Shown: positions 25,938 to 36,021, counted from the first letter of the stretch. The stretch: DNA of 64,000 nt from Desulfuromonas acetexigens (GCF_900111775.1 NZ_FOJJ01000012.1:186001-250000), one strand, 5' to 3'. Notes: a model not told the origin generated them from the letters alone. Translations and numbers: made by a program.

Positions 25938-26600
25938 TTATTTCGACAAGCGCACTTCGTCGCCGATGATCTGTTCCAGATCTTCGATGATTTTGGTGAT
26001 GCGCTGGTGCTTGGTCTTGAGGCTGGCCCGGTTGACGATCAGGCGGGTGGTGATTTCGGCGATGGTCTCGACCTCGACCATGCCGTTTTCCCGCAGGGTG
26101 ACGCCGGTGGAAACCAGGTCGACGATGCGCTCGGAAAGGCCGACCAGAGGCGCCAGTTCGATGGAACCGTAGAGTTTGATCAGTTCGACCTGAATCCCCT
26201 TGGCGGCGAAATAGCGCTCGGTGACGTTGGGGTATTTGGTCGCCACCCGGATGTTCGACCAGTTGGCCGGGTCATCCTCCTTGCGCAGCGCCTTGGGCTC
26301 GGCCACCACCATCCGGCAATAGCCGAATTTGAGGTCGAGGGGTTCGTAGAGATCCTTGCCCTGTTCCATCAGGGTATCCTTGCCGACCACGCCGATGTCG
26401 GCGCAGCCGTATTCCACGTAGGTCGGTACGTCGGTGGCCCGCACCGCCATGAAGCGGAATTTGCTCTCCGGATTCTCGAAAACGAGCTTGCGGCTCTCCT
26501 TCTCCATTTCCGGGCAGGTGATGCCGATCCTGGCGAAAAGCTCCATCGAGTCCTGCATGATCCGCCCTTTGGGCAGGGCGAAGGTAATGTAATCGCTCAT
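25938..26600 (-). CDS. hisG: ATP phosphoribosyltransferase HisG (short form)
   Basis: 220 residues from ATG 26600 (MSDYITFALPKGRIMQDSME). The phosphoribosyl-binding region is RIVDLVSTGVTLRENG. The chain ends at about residue 220 without the C-terminal regulatory domain, so it is the short form, which in known cases needs HisZ. No hisZ lies in this window. It is the first committed step of histidine synthesis. The frame extends upstream into a REP and is not used. Confidence 0.94.
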   Translation of the reverse strand: MSDYITFALPKGRIMQDSMELFARIGITCPEMEKESRKLVFENPESKFRFMAVRATDVPTYVEYGCADIGVVGKDTLMEQGKDLYEPLDLKFGYCRMVVAEPKALRKEDDPANWSNIRVATKYPNVTERYFAAKGIQVELIKLYGSIELAPLVGLSERIVDLVSTGVTLRENGMVEVETIAEITTRLIVNRASLKTKHQRITKIIEDLEQIIGDEVRLSK

Positions 26601-26614
26601 TTGTGCAATTCCTT

Positions 26615-26677
26615 GTAGGGGCGCAGCATGCTGCGCCCAGAATGCCTGGTTCAGGGCGTAGCATGCTGCGCCCCTAC
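26615..26677. repeat. Paired GTAGGGGC palindromes (REP-like), murA-hisG gap
   Basis: GTAGGGGCGCAGCATGCTGC GCCC at 26615-26638 faces GGGCGTAGCATGCTGCGCCC CTAC at 26654-26677. The two arms are nearly perfect reverse complements of each other, and each is also a hairpin. Confidence 0.85.
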
Positions 26678-26679
26678 GA

Positions 26680-27933
26680 TTATTCCTTGACCCGCTCGAT
26701 ATCCGCACCCAGACCCTTGAGCTTCTCTTCGATGCGCTCGTAGCCCCGGTCGAGGTGATAGATGCGGGAGATTTCCGTGGTGTTGTCGGCGGCCAGCCCG
26801 GCCAGCACCAGCGAGGCGCTGGCCCGCAGATCGGTGGCCATGACCGGCGCGCCGGAGAGCCGGCGGACCCCCTTGACCGTCGCCGTATTTCCCTCGATGA
26901 GGATATCGGCGCCGAAGCGGAGCAGTTCGGCCACGTGCATGAAGCGGTTCTCGAAAATGTTTTCGCTGATGACGCTGGCCCCGTCGGCCAGGCACATCAG
27001 GGCCATGAACTGGGCCTGCATGTCGGTGGGAAAGCCGGGGTAGGGGCGGGTCTTGATGTTGACCGGCCGGATCCGCTCCGGGCCGCGCACCTGCACCGCG
27101 TTGTCGCGGCTGAAGACCTCGACGCCGGCGTCCTGCAGCTTGAAGGCCAGGGCGTCGAGATGTTCCAGGCGCATGTCGCGGATGCGCACGTCTCCCCCGG
27201 TGATCGCCGCGGCGATCATAAAGGTGCCGGCCTCGATGCGGTCCGGCATGACCCGGTGACTCATCGGCGCGAGTTGCTCCACACCGAGAACGCGGATGGT
27301 ATCGGTTCCGGCCCCCTCGATCTTGGCGCCCATGCCGTTGAGCACTTCCGCCAGTTCGGCGATCTCCGGTTCGCGGGCGGCGTTCTCCAGAACCGTTTCG
27401 CCCTTGGCCAGCGCCGCAGTCATCAGCAGATGCTCGGTGCCGCCGACCGTGGAAAGGTCGAAATGGATGCGCGCCCCGCGCAGGGTCTTGGCCTCGGCTT
27501 CGACATAGCCGTGGGAGAGGCGGATATCCGCCCCCATCGCCGCCAGCCCCTTGAGGTGCTGGTCGATCGGCCGGGCGCCGATGGCACAGCCACCGGGAAG
27601 GGAAACCCGCGAGCGGCCGAAACGGGCGAGCAAGGGCCCGAGAACCAGGACCGAGGCGCGCATCGTCTTGACCAGATCATAAGTCGCTTCGACCTGATCG
27701 AGGCCGGACGTATCGACCCAAATCGTACCGCTGCGTCCCTCCACTCGGGCTCCGAGGGTTTCGAGCAGGTGGATGCTGGTGTTGATGTCGCGCAGTCCCG
27801 GAACGTTGCGGATTTCATGCCGCCCGGAGGCAAGGATGGTGGTGAAGAGGATCGGCAGCGCGGCATTTTTCGAGCCGCTTACCGCTACCTCTCCGGTCAG
27901 TCTGCGTCCCCCCTTGATGATCAGTTTGTCCAA
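26680..27933 (-). CDS. murA: UDP-N-acetylglucosamine 1-carboxyvinyltransferase MurA
   Basis: 417 residues. The start [26 protein letters not shown] is typical. The catalytic-loop Cys is in [20 protein letters not shown], the fosfomycin target in the family. Near the C-terminus are [12 protein letters not shown] and [17 protein letters not shown]. It performs the first committed step of peptidoglycan synthesis. Confidence 0.96.
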   Translation of the reverse strand: MDKLIIKGGRRLTGEVAVSGSKNAALPILFTTILASGRHEIRNVPGLRDINTSIHLLETLGARVEGRSGTIWVDTSGLDQVEATYDLVKTMRASVLVLGPLLARFGRSRVSLPGGCAIGARPIDQHLKGLAAMGADIRLSHGYVEAEAKTLRGARIHFDLSTVGGTEHLLMTAALAKGETVLENAAREPEIAELAEVLNGMGAKIEGAGTDTIRVLGVEQLAPMSHRVMPDRIEAGTFMIAAAITGGDVRIRDMRLEHLDALAFKLQDAGVEVFSRDNAVQVRGPERIRPVNIKTRPYPGFPTDMQAQFMALMCLADGASVISENIFENRFMHVAELLRFGADILIEGNTATVKGVRRLSGAPVMATDLRASASLVLAGLAADNTTEISRIYHLDRGYERIEEKLKGLGADIERVKE

Positions 27934-27958
27934 GATAAATCCCTTTTATTGATTTGAC

Positions 27959-28007
27959 GTAGGGGCAAGGCATGCTGTGCCCTGGGCGACGTGGGCGTCT
28001 TCCCTAC
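27959..28007. repeat. GTAGGGGC palindromes (REP-like) overlapping the prmC stop
   Basis: GTAGGGGCAAGGCATGCTGT GCCC is followed by GGGCGACGTGGGCGTCTTCC CTAC. The last four bases (CTAC, GTAG on the minus strand) contain the TAG stop codon of prmC. Confidence 0.75.
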
Positions 28008-28855
28008 GATTTCCGACCACCGACCACCCGGGGGATCCCGGCGTAATCGTCGCGCAGATAACAGTCGTCCAGTCCCGCTTCGGCAAAAAGTCGTTGCACC
28101 GCTTCGGCCTGACCGATACCGACCTCGACCAGCAGCCAGCCGCCGGGGACGAGCAGGCTGGCTGCGGCCGTTGCCAGTGTCCGGTAGGCGGCCAGGCCGT
28201 CGGCATCGCCGCCGCGCAGGGCGAGGTGAGGTTCGTGATCCCGCACTTCGGGCATCAGTTCGTCCATATCCGTCGCCGGGATGTAAGGCGGATTGGCGAC
28301 CACCAGATCGTAAGGCCCACCTTGTAGCTGGTAAAGGTCAGCCCGGCGGAAGTGTATGCGTTCGGTCACCCCGTTCCGCCCGGAGTTTTCCTCGGCCAGG
28401 ACCAGGGCCGCCGGGGAAATATCCACCGCTTCGACCCGGGCCTCGGGCAGTTCATGGGCCAGGGCGATGGCAATAGCGCCGCTGCCGGTGCCGACGTCGA
28501 GGATGCCGACGGCCCCTGTCACTTTCTTCAATGCCTCTTCCACCAGCACTTCGGTGTCGGCCCGGGGAATCAATACCTCGGGCGTGACCCGCAGGGGCAG
28601 GGACCAGAACTCGGTCTCGCCGAGAATATACTGAAGCGGCTCCCGTTGGGCGCGCCGCGCCACCAGCCGGCGGTAGGCCGCCAGTTCGTCGGCGGAAAGG
28701 GGGCGGTCAAAATGGAGATAGAGCCCGACCCGATCAAGCCCAAGGGTGTCCGCAAGGAGCACCTCGGCGTCGCGGCGGCCGCTCTCGATCCCCTTCTCCC
28801 GGAAGTAGTCGGCGGTCCAGCGCAGAACCTTGAGGACCGTCCAGGTTTCGGCCAA
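28004..28855 (-). CDS. prmC: Peptide chain release factor N5-glutamine methyltransferase PrmC
   Basis: 283 residues. The SAM-binding motif is ILDVGTGSGAIAIALA, and the VVANPPYIP catalytic loop is diagnostic for glutamine N5-methylation. The N-terminal helical domain binds the release factor. It methylates the GGQ glutamine of RF1 and RF2. It starts two bases after the prfA stop. Its TAG stop lies in a REP element. Confidence 0.95.
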   Translation of the reverse strand: MAETWTVLKVLRWTADYFREKGIESGRRDAEVLLADTLGLDRVGLYLHFDRPLSADELAAYRRLVARRAQREPLQYILGETEFWSLPLRVTPEVLIPRADTEVLVEEALKKVTGAVGILDVGTGSGAIAIALAHELPEARVEAVDISPAALVLAEENSGRNGVTERIHFRRADLYQLQGGPYDLVVANPPYIPATDMDELMPEVRDHEPHLALRGGDADGLAAYRTLATAAASLLVPGGWLLVEVGIGQAEAVQRLFAEAGLDDCYLRDDYAGIPRVVGGRKS

Positions 28856-28857
28856 AT

Positions 28858-29925
28858 CTAGTTCTCCCGCCCGCTCATGGTTTCCGCCTGGCTGTGGGTG
28901 GTCAGGGCGTCGATGACCTCGTCCAGATCCCCCTGCATGATGGCGTCGAGCTTGTAGAGGGTCAGGCCGATGCGGTGGTCGGTGCAGCGCCCCTGGGGGA
29001 AATTATAGGTACGGATGCGCTCGCTGCGGTCGCCGCTGCCGACCTGGCTCTTGCGGTCGGCGGCTTGAGCGGCCTGCTGTTCGGCGACCCGGGCATCGAG
29101 AATCTTCGACTGCAAGACCTTCATCGCCTTGGCCTTGTTCTTGTGCTGGGACTTTTCGTCCTGGCAGGAGACGACCACGCCCGTCGGCAGGTGGGTGATG
29201 CGTACCGCCGATTCGGTTTTGTTGACGTGCTGCCCCCCGGCGCCGGAGGCGCGGTAGACATCGATGCGCAGGTCGGTGGGGTTGATGTCGACGTCAACGT
29301 CGTCGGCCTCGGGCAGTACGGCCACGGTGCAGGCCGAGGTGTGGATCCGCCCCTGCGCCTCGGTTTCGGGGACCCGCTGCACTCGATGGGTGCCGCTCTC
29401 GAACTTGAGCCGCGAGTAGACCCGGTCGCCGCTGATCAGGGCGATGATTTCCTTGACGCCCCCGGCTTCCGATTCGGTGGAGCTCATGATCTCCACCCGC
29501 CAGCGGCGCACTTCGGCGTAGCGGCTGTACATGCGGAAGAGGTCGCCGGCAAAGAGGGCCGCCTCGTCGCCGCCGGTGCCGGCGCGGACTTCGAGGATGA
29601 TATTCCTGCCGTCGTTGGGGTCCTTGGGCAACAGCAGTATCTTGAGCTGTTGGGCCAGTTCCTCCTTGCGCGCTTCGAGGTCAGGGAGTTCGGCCTTGGC
29701 CATGGCACGCAGTTCGTCGTCATTCTCCTTGAGCAGTTCGCGGTTGCCTTCGATCTCCTCACAGACTTTGCAGTACTGACCATAGGCTTCGACCACCTCG
29801 GCAAGATCGGCGTGCTCCTTGGTCAGAGCCCGGAACTTCTCCTGGTTGGCCATCAGCGTGGGGTCGGACATCAACCCTTCGATCTCACGAAACCGGTCAA
29901 CGACTTCTTCGAGTTTGGTAAACAT
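28858..29925 (-). CDS. prfA: Peptide chain release factor 1 (RF1)
   Basis: 355 residues. [18 protein letters not shown] carries the GGQ peptidyl-hydrolysis motif and [17 protein letters not shown] the PxT (here PET) stop-codon-reading tripeptide. It terminates translation at UAA and UAG. It is directly upstream of prmC, whose product modifies it. Confidence 0.97.
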   Translation of the reverse strand: MFTKLEEVVDRFREIEGLMSDPTLMANQEKFRALTKEHADLAEVVEAYGQYCKVCEEIEGNRELLKENDDELRAMAKAELPDLEARKEELAQQLKILLLPKDPNDGRNIILEVRAGTGGDEAALFAGDLFRMYSRYAEVRRWRVEIMSSTESEAGGVKEIIALISGDRVYSRLKFESGTHRVQRVPETEAQGRIHTSACTVAVLPEADDVDVDINPTDLRIDVYRASGAGGQHVNKTESAVRITHLPTGVVVSCQDEKSQHKNKAKAMKVLQSKILDARVAEQQAAQAADRKSQVGSGDRSERIRTYNFPQGRCTDHRIGLTLYKLDAIMQGDLDEVIDALTTHSQAETMSGREN

Positions 29926-29942
29926 AGACGATTACTATTCCG

Positions 29943-29992
29943 GTAGGGGTAGATTCACAACTCGCCCTGGGCGCGGCAAGCTGCGCCCCTAC
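29943..29992. repeat. GTAGGGGC palindromes (REP-like) overlapping the thyX stop
   Basis: GTAGGGGTAGATTCACAACT CGCCC faces GGGCGCGGCAAGCTGCGCCC CTAC. The left unit has decayed. The final CTAC (GTAG on the minus strand) supplies the TAG stop of thyX. Confidence 0.75.
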
Positions 29993-30684
29993 GATAAATT
30001 CTGGAATTCCCGGCGGACCGCCGTGGCCGCGCCGCAGGTCATGGCGCCTTCCGGACAGGCGCCGCGCAGACAGCCGGGGCCGGCATCGACGAAGAGCGCC
30101 GGCGCCGCCCGCCGCGCCGCGAGCAACATCTCCACGGCCAGGGCGCGGATCTCCCACTGCGCCCGGCGACAGCAGCGCAGACTGAAAAAATGCAGCAGTT
30201 CCCGGGCGTTCATGGTCATGACCAGTTTCGTTTCGGCGGCGTTGGGGAGCACGAAGCGGGCATCCTCGGCGGGAATGCCGGCGTCGAGCAGCTCGCCATA
30301 GACGCGCTGCGCTTCATCGAGCAGTCCCTGAAAACGCTTTGCCAGCTCGGGCTGCTCGGCGATCGTCGCGGGAATGACGGCCTCCAGGCGGTCCTTGAGG
30401 GAGACGTAGCGCTGGCTCTGCTGGGAGTAGGAGGCGATGCGGTGGCGAACCAGCTGGTGGGAGCAGGCGCGGCTGATCCCCTCGATGCCGAAGGTGAAGG
30501 CGACATGCTCCAGGACGGAGAGGTGCCCCAGGGAGAGGATCTTGGCGAGGAAGGTCTCGCGCTCTTTCGGGCCCTGCTCCAGCAAACGGTCAATGGTGGA
30601 TGCGGAATAGCAGAGCCGGGCGGCGGCGGCCACCACCTTTTCGGGTTCGGGGGTGTGAGTCAGCAACTGAACCAGCAATGCCAT
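29989..30684 (-). CDS. thyX: FAD-dependent thymidylate synthase ThyX
   Basis: 231 residues from ATG 30684 (MALLVQLLTHTPEPEKVV). The ThyX motif is RHRIASYSQQSQRYV (RHRxxSxxxxSxRY). LSLGHLSVLEHVAFTF and FVLPNAAETKLVMTMNARELLHF are further family markers. It makes dTMP using methylene-THF and FADH2. The tail (CLRGACPEGAMTCG) contains extra Cys residues. Upstream in-frame codons have no ribosome-binding site. Confidence 0.94.
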   Translation of the reverse strand: MALLVQLLTHTPEPEKVVAAAARLCYSASTIDRLLEQGPKERETFLAKILSLGHLSVLEHVAFTFGIEGISRACSHQLVRHRIASYSQQSQRYVSLKDRLEAVIPATIAEQPELAKRFQGLLDEAQRVYGELLDAGIPAEDARFVLPNAAETKLVMTMNARELLHFFSLRCCRRAQWEIRALAVEMLLAARRAAPALFVDAGPGCLRGACPEGAMTCGAATAVRREFQNLS

Positions 30685-30784
30685 GGGGCGCGACAACCTT
30701 TGATTTGCGACGGCAAAACACAGAAACCCGCACGCACCCACATAGATGCGGCGGGCACAGCGGATGGCCACGGACGCGGAACAT

Positions 30785-30814
30785 CAAAAAAAGAGACGGC
30801 CCCGAGGGCCGTCT
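30785..30814 (-). terminator. Rho-independent terminator after rpmE
   Basis: On the minus strand AGACGGCCC-TCG-GGGCCGTCT is followed by CTTTTTTTG. It lies eight bases past the rpmE stop. Confidence 0.92.
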
Positions 30815-30821
30815 GGGGACT

Positions 30822-31031
30822 TTATTTATCCTGGCTGTATTTCTTGCGGAAGCGCTCGATGCGGCCGGCGGTGTCGATAAGCTTCTGTTTGCCGGTGAAG
30901 AAGGGGTGGCACTGAGAGCAGATCTCGGTGACGATCTCCCCACCCTTCTTGGTCGAGCGGGTTTCAAAGGTAGTGCCGCAATGACACTTGACCGTGACGG
31001 TTTCGTATTTGGGGTGGATGCCTTCTTTCAT
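30822..31031 (-). CDS. rpmE: 50S ribosomal protein L31 (zinc-containing type)
   Basis: 69 residues from ATG 31031 ([20 protein letters not shown]), preceded by AAGGAGACGATTC. The zinc-binding Cys residues (CHCG and CSQC) are present, so this is the C+ form. The chain ends in FRKKYSQDK. It lies between rho and thyX with a terminator directly downstream. Confidence 0.97.
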   Translation of the reverse strand: MKEGIHPKYETVTVKCHCGTTFETRSTKKGGEIVTEICSQCHPFFTGKQKLIDTAGRIERFRKKYSQDK

Positions 31032-31170
31032 GAATCGTCTCCTTGGCGCCTGGCTTAGTACAGGCGGGAAAAGCTTGGGGTCGTAAAGCGAAGATTGTTT
31101 ATTTAGCACCGTCGGTGCCGGATTGCAAGCTTTTTGTGGCCTTCATGTCCCCGGGATGGGGATGAAAAGG

Positions 31171-32418
31171 CTACTGGTTCATGGAGTCGAGGAATTCCTG
31201 GTTGCTCTTGGTTTCGCCGAGCTTTTCCAAAATAAATTCCATGCTATCCACCACATTCATAGAGGTCAGCACCTTGCGCAGCAGCCAGGTGCGCTGGAGG
31301 CTGGTGCGGTCAACCAGCAGTTCCTCGCGGCGGGTGCCCGACTTGTTGATGTCGATGGCCGGGAAGGTGCGTTTGTCGACCAGGCGCCGGTCGAGAACCA
31401 GTTCCATGTTGCCGGTCCCTTTGAATTCCTCGAAAATGACCTCATCCATCTTGCTGCCGGTATCGACCAGGGCGGTGGCGATGATGGTCAAGCTACCCCC
31501 CTCCTCGATATTGCGGGCGGCACCGAAGAAGCGCTTCGGTTTGTGCAGGGCGTTGGAGTCGACACCACCGGAAAGGATCTTGCCGGACGGGGGAACGACC
31601 GTATTGTAGGCGCGGGCCAGGCGGGTGATGGAATCAAGGAGGATAACGACGTCGCGTTTATGTTCGACCAGGCGTTTGGCCTTCTCGATGACCATCTCCG
31701 CCACCTGGACGTGGCGGGTCGCCGGTTCGTCGAAGGTCGAGGAGATGACTTCCCCCTGGACGCTGCGCTGCATGTCGGTGACTTCCTCCGGACGCTCGTC
31801 GATGAGGAGAACGATCAGGTAGACTTCCGGATGATTGGTGGTGATGGAGTTGGCGATGTTCTGCAAGAGCATCGTCTTGCCGGTGCGCGGCGGCGCCACG
31901 ATCAGGCCGCGCTGCCCCTTGCCGATGGGGGTGGCAAGGTCGACGACGCGCATCGGCAGGTTTTCCGTCGTCGTTTCCAGCCGCAAGCGCTCTTCCGGGT
32001 AGAGCGGAGTCAGGTTGTCGAAGAGGGTCTTTTCCCGGGCGACCGCCGGATTTTCAAAATTGACCTCGGAAACCTTGAGCAGGGCGAAGTAGCGCTCCCC
32101 CTCCTTGGGCGGGCGGATCTGCCCCGAAACCGTGTCGCCGGTGCGCAGGTTGAAGCGGCGGATCTGCGAGGGGGAGACGTAGATGTCGTCGGGGCCCGGC
32201 AGGTAGTTGGCATCCGGCGCCCGTAAAAAGCCGAAACCGTCGGGGAGAATTTCCAGCACCCCCTCGCCGAAGATGGCGCCGTTCTTTTCCGCCGTGGCAT
32301 TGAGAATGGCGAAGATCAGGTCCTGCTTCCGCATCCCCGCCGCGCCTTCGATCTTCAGATCCTTGGCGATGCCGGCCACTTCCGTGGCTTTTTTCTCTTT
32401 CAGTTCCTTCAGGTTCAT
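31171..32418 (-). CDS. rho: Transcription termination factor Rho
   Basis: 415 residues from ATG 32418, preceded by GAGGAG. The N-terminal domain is [16 protein letters not shown]; the RNA-binding OB fold includes [17 protein letters not shown]. Walker A is [15 protein letters not shown] and Walker [17 protein letters not shown]. The Q/R-loop regions follow. It lacks the long insertions seen in some phyla. A frame extension upstream of 32418 has no supporting site. Confidence 0.97.
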   Translation of the reverse strand: MNLKELKEKKATEVAGIAKDLKIEGAAGMRKQDLIFAILNATAEKNGAIFGEGVLEILPDGFGFLRAPDANYLPGPDDIYVSPSQIRRFNLRTGDTVSGQIRPPKEGERYFALLKVSEVNFENPAVAREKTLFDNLTPLYPEERLRLETTTENLPMRVVDLATPIGKGQRGLIVAPPRTGKTMLLQNIANSITTNHPEVYLIVLLIDERPEEVTDMQRSVQGEVISSTFDEPATRHVQVAEMVIEKAKRLVEHKRDVVILLDSITRLARAYNTVVPPSGKILSGGVDSNALHKPKRFFGAARNIEEGGSLTIIATALVDTGSKMDEVIFEEFKGTGNMELVLDRRLVDKRTFPAIDINKSGTRREELLVDRTSLQRTWLLRKVLTSMNVVDSMEFILEKLGETKSNQEFLDSMNQ

Positions 32419-32867
32419 GGGGGTCTCCTCGGAGGGCTCCGTCAGATGGCCGTCCACCGTGCGAGCCGCTTGTCGGAAGGGCTCGGAATGGAAGGGTGAC
32501 GACCCTGGCGGAATACGGCAGGTCGATCTTCAGGGGCAGGTATTAATGGAAGCATGTTTTCAGGAGTGGACGGTAGGATGTGCCTTTGTCGTCCGGCGCA
32601 TGCCGGATATGTCGAAAACTAGGGGGTTGTCGGCGCGGCACTAAAAAACGATAAGGTTCCGCGTCAAAGGGCAACCGATGGCAAGGTCTGACTTTATATA
32701 GGAAGCTTTGCGAATAGATTTGCTAGGCCGCGCAGCGGGAGGGATGAAAAAGCTGCTGGAACTATTTACAACCATTGGGTGGAGGCTGTCAATACGTTTG
32801 TTCCAGGAAAGGTCCGTTTCCATGGAAGAAACGGACCTTTCCCGGGAAACATGGTGGAATCGGACTA
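32419..32867. other. Intergenic region between the lipoprotein gene and rho (449 nt)
   Basis: No credible gene is seen. It probably holds the rho promoter and a long leader. On the minus strand a TTGACG (32667-32662) could be a -35, but its -10 (TTAGTG) is weak. CCGGCGCATGCCGG near 32592 is a small hairpin. At 32806-32841 GGAAAGGTCCGTTTC pairs perfectly with GAAACGGACCTTTCC; the hairpin lies 27 bases past the lipoprotein stop and may terminate that gene, although no U-run follows. Confidence 0.5.
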
Positions 32868-33662
32868 CTACTGGGGCTGGTTGCGCAGGGGGTTGATCAT
32901 CCCCGGATTGAGTTCGGAAGCCAGTTGGTCAAAGAGATTCTGGTAGGGGAGCGGACCGGAGGCGCGGCTGAACAGACTGTTGGAGCGTTCCGCCAGGGTG
33001 CGTTCCAGTCCGGCCAGGGAGATATGGCGGATCTTGACCTCTTCGGTTTTGTTGTAATGGGCTTCATCGAAGTCCGGATACTGCAGCGGCAGGAAACTCT
33101 CCCCCGGCTTGCCGTGGTATTCCCAGAGCACCTGTCCGTCCGCCGTCAGGACCATGGCGCTGGCGAGAATGACATTGTAATTGGCGCGCAGAAAGGTCAG
33201 CTTGGTGCGATCCCAACGTTTCTCGTCGCGGTCGACGCCGTTGAAGATCACCACCAGAATGGCATCGACCACATTCTTTTCCACCAGCGGGGTGATTTCC
33301 GCGGCATTGAAAACATAGCCGATGTGCTGCTCGTCCCCCCGGCCCCGAGGATTCTGGCCGATGACCAGGCGGTTGAAAATATCCTGGGGGTTGCCGGGAA
33401 TCGCCCGAACATCGAAATACTGTTTGCCTTCTTTGAGAATGTCGATCAGCAGGTCGCGGGTCGAGCTGTTGTACTGGTGCAGCAGGCCGATCAGCGCCTC
33501 GCGCTCCGGGTGGCTGATGGTCGAGGACTCGTCGACCATCAGCGGCAGAACTCCCAGGGTTTGGACCTTCTCCCGGTATTCGGCCTTCGGCACGGTAAAG
33601 GATTTTCCGCCGCAGCCGATCAGCAGCGCCGCAACCATTCCGATCAGCAACCATCTTGGCAT
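32868..33662 (-). CDS. Uncharacterised lipoprotein
   Basis: 264 residues. The leader MPRWLLIGMVAALLIGC is a lipoprotein signal with a LIGC lipobox (C17). The rest (VQTLGVLPLMVDESSTISHPE, VVDAILVVIFNGVDRDEKRWD, MVLTADGQVLWEYHGKPGESF) resembles periplasm-facing proteins of the GNA1162/LpoB-like type only in general outline. I cannot assign a function. It stands alone, with a 48-base gap to the MFS gene upstream. Confidence 0.75.
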   Translation of the reverse strand: MPRWLLIGMVAALLIGCGGKSFTVPKAEYREKVQTLGVLPLMVDESSTISHPEREALIGLLHQYNSSTRDLLIDILKEGKQYFDVRAIPGNPQDIFNRLVIGQNPRGRGDEQHIGYVFNAAEITPLVEKNVVDAILVVIFNGVDRDEKRWDRTKLTFLRANYNVILASAMVLTADGQVLWEYHGKPGESFLPLQYPDFDEAHYNKTEEVKIRHISLAGLERTLAERSNSLFSRASGPLPYQNLFDQLASELNPGMINPLRNQPQ

Positions 33663-33710
33663 CGTTCTTCCTCCTAATTAGGTTATTCGATTTACGTTCG
33701 CCCCGGGATG

Positions 33711-34928
33711 CTAGCGTGGGCGGGTGTCCCGGCAGAAGAGGTAGCCCAGCCAGGCCAGGGACAGCCCCAGGGTGGGGAAGGCGAAGGCGCGGTGGAAATC
33801 CCCCCCCTGGTCCCGCATGATATATCCCATCACCTGTTGGGTCAACGCCGCGCCGATCACCACGAAAAAATTTATTGAGGTCATGGCCGTCGCCGCCAGG
33901 GGGCCGGGGAAGAGTTCCTTGGTCTGGGCGTAGAGAATCGGGCCGGTCGAAACGCACAGGCCAAAGAGGAAAAAGACGTAAGGGAGGAGGGCCTCCGGAA
34001 ACCGGGCCAGGGGGCCGAGGAAGAGGCTCAACAGCGCCAGCAGGCCCAGTTGCCCGGCCAGCAGCACCTTCTTGCGCGAGGCGAGCAGGCGGTCGGAGAG
34101 TCGCCCGGCGAGAGGGCAGCCGATAATGAAGCCGACGGCGGTGAAAAGGAGCAGACGGGCGGCCTCACTTGGGGTCTGCCCGAGTTCCCGGATCAGATAG
34201 GGCGCGCCCCACAGCCCCTGCACCGCCATGTAGCCGCCGTACCAGAAGAAAGCGAGCAGGCCCAGCAGCCAGAAAGAGGGGGTGCGTACCAGGGTTCCCC
34301 AGCCGGCGAGGAGCGGTGCGCGGACGGTAGCGCCGCTTGGGTCGGGGGTGTCACGAACGATGACCAGTACCGCCAGAGCGAAACAGGTCGTCAAGAAGGC
34401 GACCGCCATGAAGGTCGAACGCCAGCCGAAGTTGGAAGCGGCCCAGGAAAGAGGGGAGGTCGCCAGCAGGTTGCCAAAATTGCCGAGGGCGATCTGCGCT
34501 CCGGCAAGGGTAGCGAACTGGCGCGGTTCGAACCAGGCGGTGTAGGTTTTCAGCGAACCCATCAGCACGCAGGCGGTCCCCAGGCCGATCAGGGCCCGAC
34601 CGGCCAGCGCTCCGGCATAGCCCTGGGCTCCCGCCAGCAGGACGGCGCCGATAGCGGTGATCAGCCCGAGGGTGAAGATCACGCGCCGGGGACCGTAGCG
34701 GTCGAGGATGGGGCCGAGGGGCAGCTGGGTGAAGGCGAAGGCGTAGAAAAGGGCCGAGGAGACATTGCCGAGCTGTTCGGTGGTGAGGCCGAGATCCTGT
34801 TGCAGATCCTGGGCGATGACCGCCGCCGAGACCCGGTAGAAGTAAGCAACGACGTAAAATCCCGCCAGGATAGCGAAAATCTGCCATTTGCGCGAAGGTG
34901 AGGGGCTGTCCGGGGTCAAGAGGGCCAT
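33711..34928 (-). CDS. MFS transporter
   Basis: 405 residues with about 12 membrane segments. The loop after helix 2 reads GPILDRYGPRRVIF, matching the MFS signature DRxGRR. The N-terminal YFYRVSAAVIAQDLQQDLGLT resembles the nitrate/hexuronate-type MFS subgroup. The substrate cannot be told from sequence. It overlaps the start-distal end of gluQRS by 13 bases, so the two are co-transcribed. Confidence 0.85.
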   Translation of the reverse strand: MALLTPDSPSPSRKWQIFAILAGFYVVAYFYRVSAAVIAQDLQQDLGLTTEQLGNVSSALFYAFAFTQLPLGPILDRYGPRRVIFTLGLITAIGAVLLAGAQGYAGALAGRALIGLGTACVLMGSLKTYTAWFEPRQFATLAGAQIALGNFGNLLATSPLSWAASNFGWRSTFMAVAFLTTCFALAVLVIVRDTPDPSGATVRAPLLAGWGTLVRTPSFWLLGLLAFFWYGGYMAVQGLWGAPYLIRELGQTPSEAARLLLFTAVGFIIGCPLAGRLSDRLLASRKKVLLAGQLGLLALLSLFLGPLARFPEALLPYVFFLFGLCVSTGPILYAQTKELFPGPLAATAMTSINFFVVIGAALTQQVMGYIMRDQGGDFHRAFAFPTLGLSLAWLGYLFCRDTRPR

Positions 34929-35851
34929 GTCGGCACTTTATCCGAAAGGGGCCGAGATTCTTTTGGAACCAGGCGCAGATCGAAGTACGCCACCCCCCAG
35001 CGCAACACTTCCGCAGCGGGCGCCTGTTCCAGTTCCGCCGGGACGGGTTGGCCGAGAAAGCGTAGGGCCGAAGCGATCAGTGGCCCCCCTCTTTCTGGTT
35101 GAACGGCGACGGCGCCGTGGCGTTTACAGATCTTTTTGCCATCGGTGGCCAGGGCCAGGGGCAGGTGGATGTACTCAGGGTGAGGGAAGCCGAGACATTC
35201 CTGCAGGTAGATCTGTCGCGGCGTCGAGGTCAGCAGGTCCTGGCCGCGTACCACCTGGGTCACACCACTGTCGGCATCATCCACCACCACTGCCAACTGG
35301 TAGGCGAAGAGTCCGTCGGCGCGACGAACGACGAAATCACCCACCTCCTCAGCCAGATGTTGGGACTGTCGGCCGCGCACGCCATCGAACAGCGTCACGG
35401 ACCGGGCTGGCACTCGCAGTCGCCAGGCGCGGGGCCGGCGACCGGGGGGCAGCCCCGCACGGCAGAGGCCGGGATAGATCGGGCCTTCCTCGCCGGGATG
35501 GGGTGCGCTGGCCAGGATTTCCTTGCGGGAGCAGGCGCAGCCATAAATCAGGCCTTTGTTCTCCAACAACGCGAGAGCCTCGGCGTAGCGGGCCGACCGC
35601 CGACTTTGGTAGAGGATTTCGCCGTCCCAGTGTAGAGCCAGGGCGTCTAGGGTATGCAGGATGGTGTCGGCAGCGCCGGGCACCACCCGCGGGATATCCA
35701 GGTCTTCAATGCGCAACAGCCAGAGTCCCCCCGCCTGGCGGGCCAGGCAGTAGCTGCCGACGGCGGTCAGAAGCGAGCCGAAGTGAAGGGGGCCGGTGGG
35801 GCTCGGCGCGAAGCGGCCAACGGAAGTCGTGGAAGGTGGGGTAGGGGGCAT
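34916..35851 (-). CDS. gluQ: Glutamyl-Q tRNA(Asp) synthetase
   Basis: 311 residues, a GluRS-like catalytic core without the anticodon-binding domain. RFAPSPTGPLHFGSLLTA holds the HIGH-type motif, RIEDLDIPR is typical, CACSRKE with YPGLC supplies zinc ligands, and GKKICKRHG stands in place of KMSKS. The family attaches glutamate to queuosine at position 34 of tRNA-Asp. It is the first gene of a two-gene unit with the MFS transporter. Confidence 0.9.
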   Translation of the reverse strand: MPPTPPSTTSVGRFAPSPTGPLHFGSLLTAVGSYCLARQAGGLWLLRIEDLDIPRVVPGAADTILHTLDALALHWDGEILYQSRRSARYAEALALLENKGLIYGCACSRKEILASAPHPGEEGPIYPGLCRAGLPPGRRPRAWRLRVPARSVTLFDGVRGRQSQHLAEEVGDFVVRRADGLFAYQLAVVVDDADSGVTQVVRGQDLLTSTPRQIYLQECLGFPHPEYIHLPLALATDGKKICKRHGAVAVQPERGGPLIASALRFLGQPVPAELEQAPAAEVLRWGVAYFDLRLVPKESRPLSDKVPTWPS

Positions 35852-35962
35852 GGCGCGGATCCGTCATTCTTTCGAAGATGGGGGGATCATGCCCGACCAA
35901 TCCCGGACTGTCAAGATTGCCTGAACCGGCATTCACGAATCGGACATCGCCGGTCTTTAATG

Positions 35963-35992
35963 TTGACAAGAGCGGGGAAGCAAGGTTACTCT
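35963..35992 (+). promoter_or_regulatory. Sigma-70-type promoter of the Rrf2 regulator gene
   Basis: TTGACA (35963-35968), 18-bp spacer, TACTCT (35987-35992). The GTG start follows 30 bases later behind a TTGGAGG site. ACTCTAACAAACTAGGT at and after the -10 could be an autoregulatory site, which is an inference. Confidence 0.6.
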
Positions 35993-36021
35993 AACAAACT
36001 AGGTCAGCTATTGGAGGTCCC

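Noticed and set aside
29343-29365. PET in place of PAT/PVT in RF1
   Set aside because: PxT with Glu in the middle occurs in well-known RF1 proteins, so it is not unusual.
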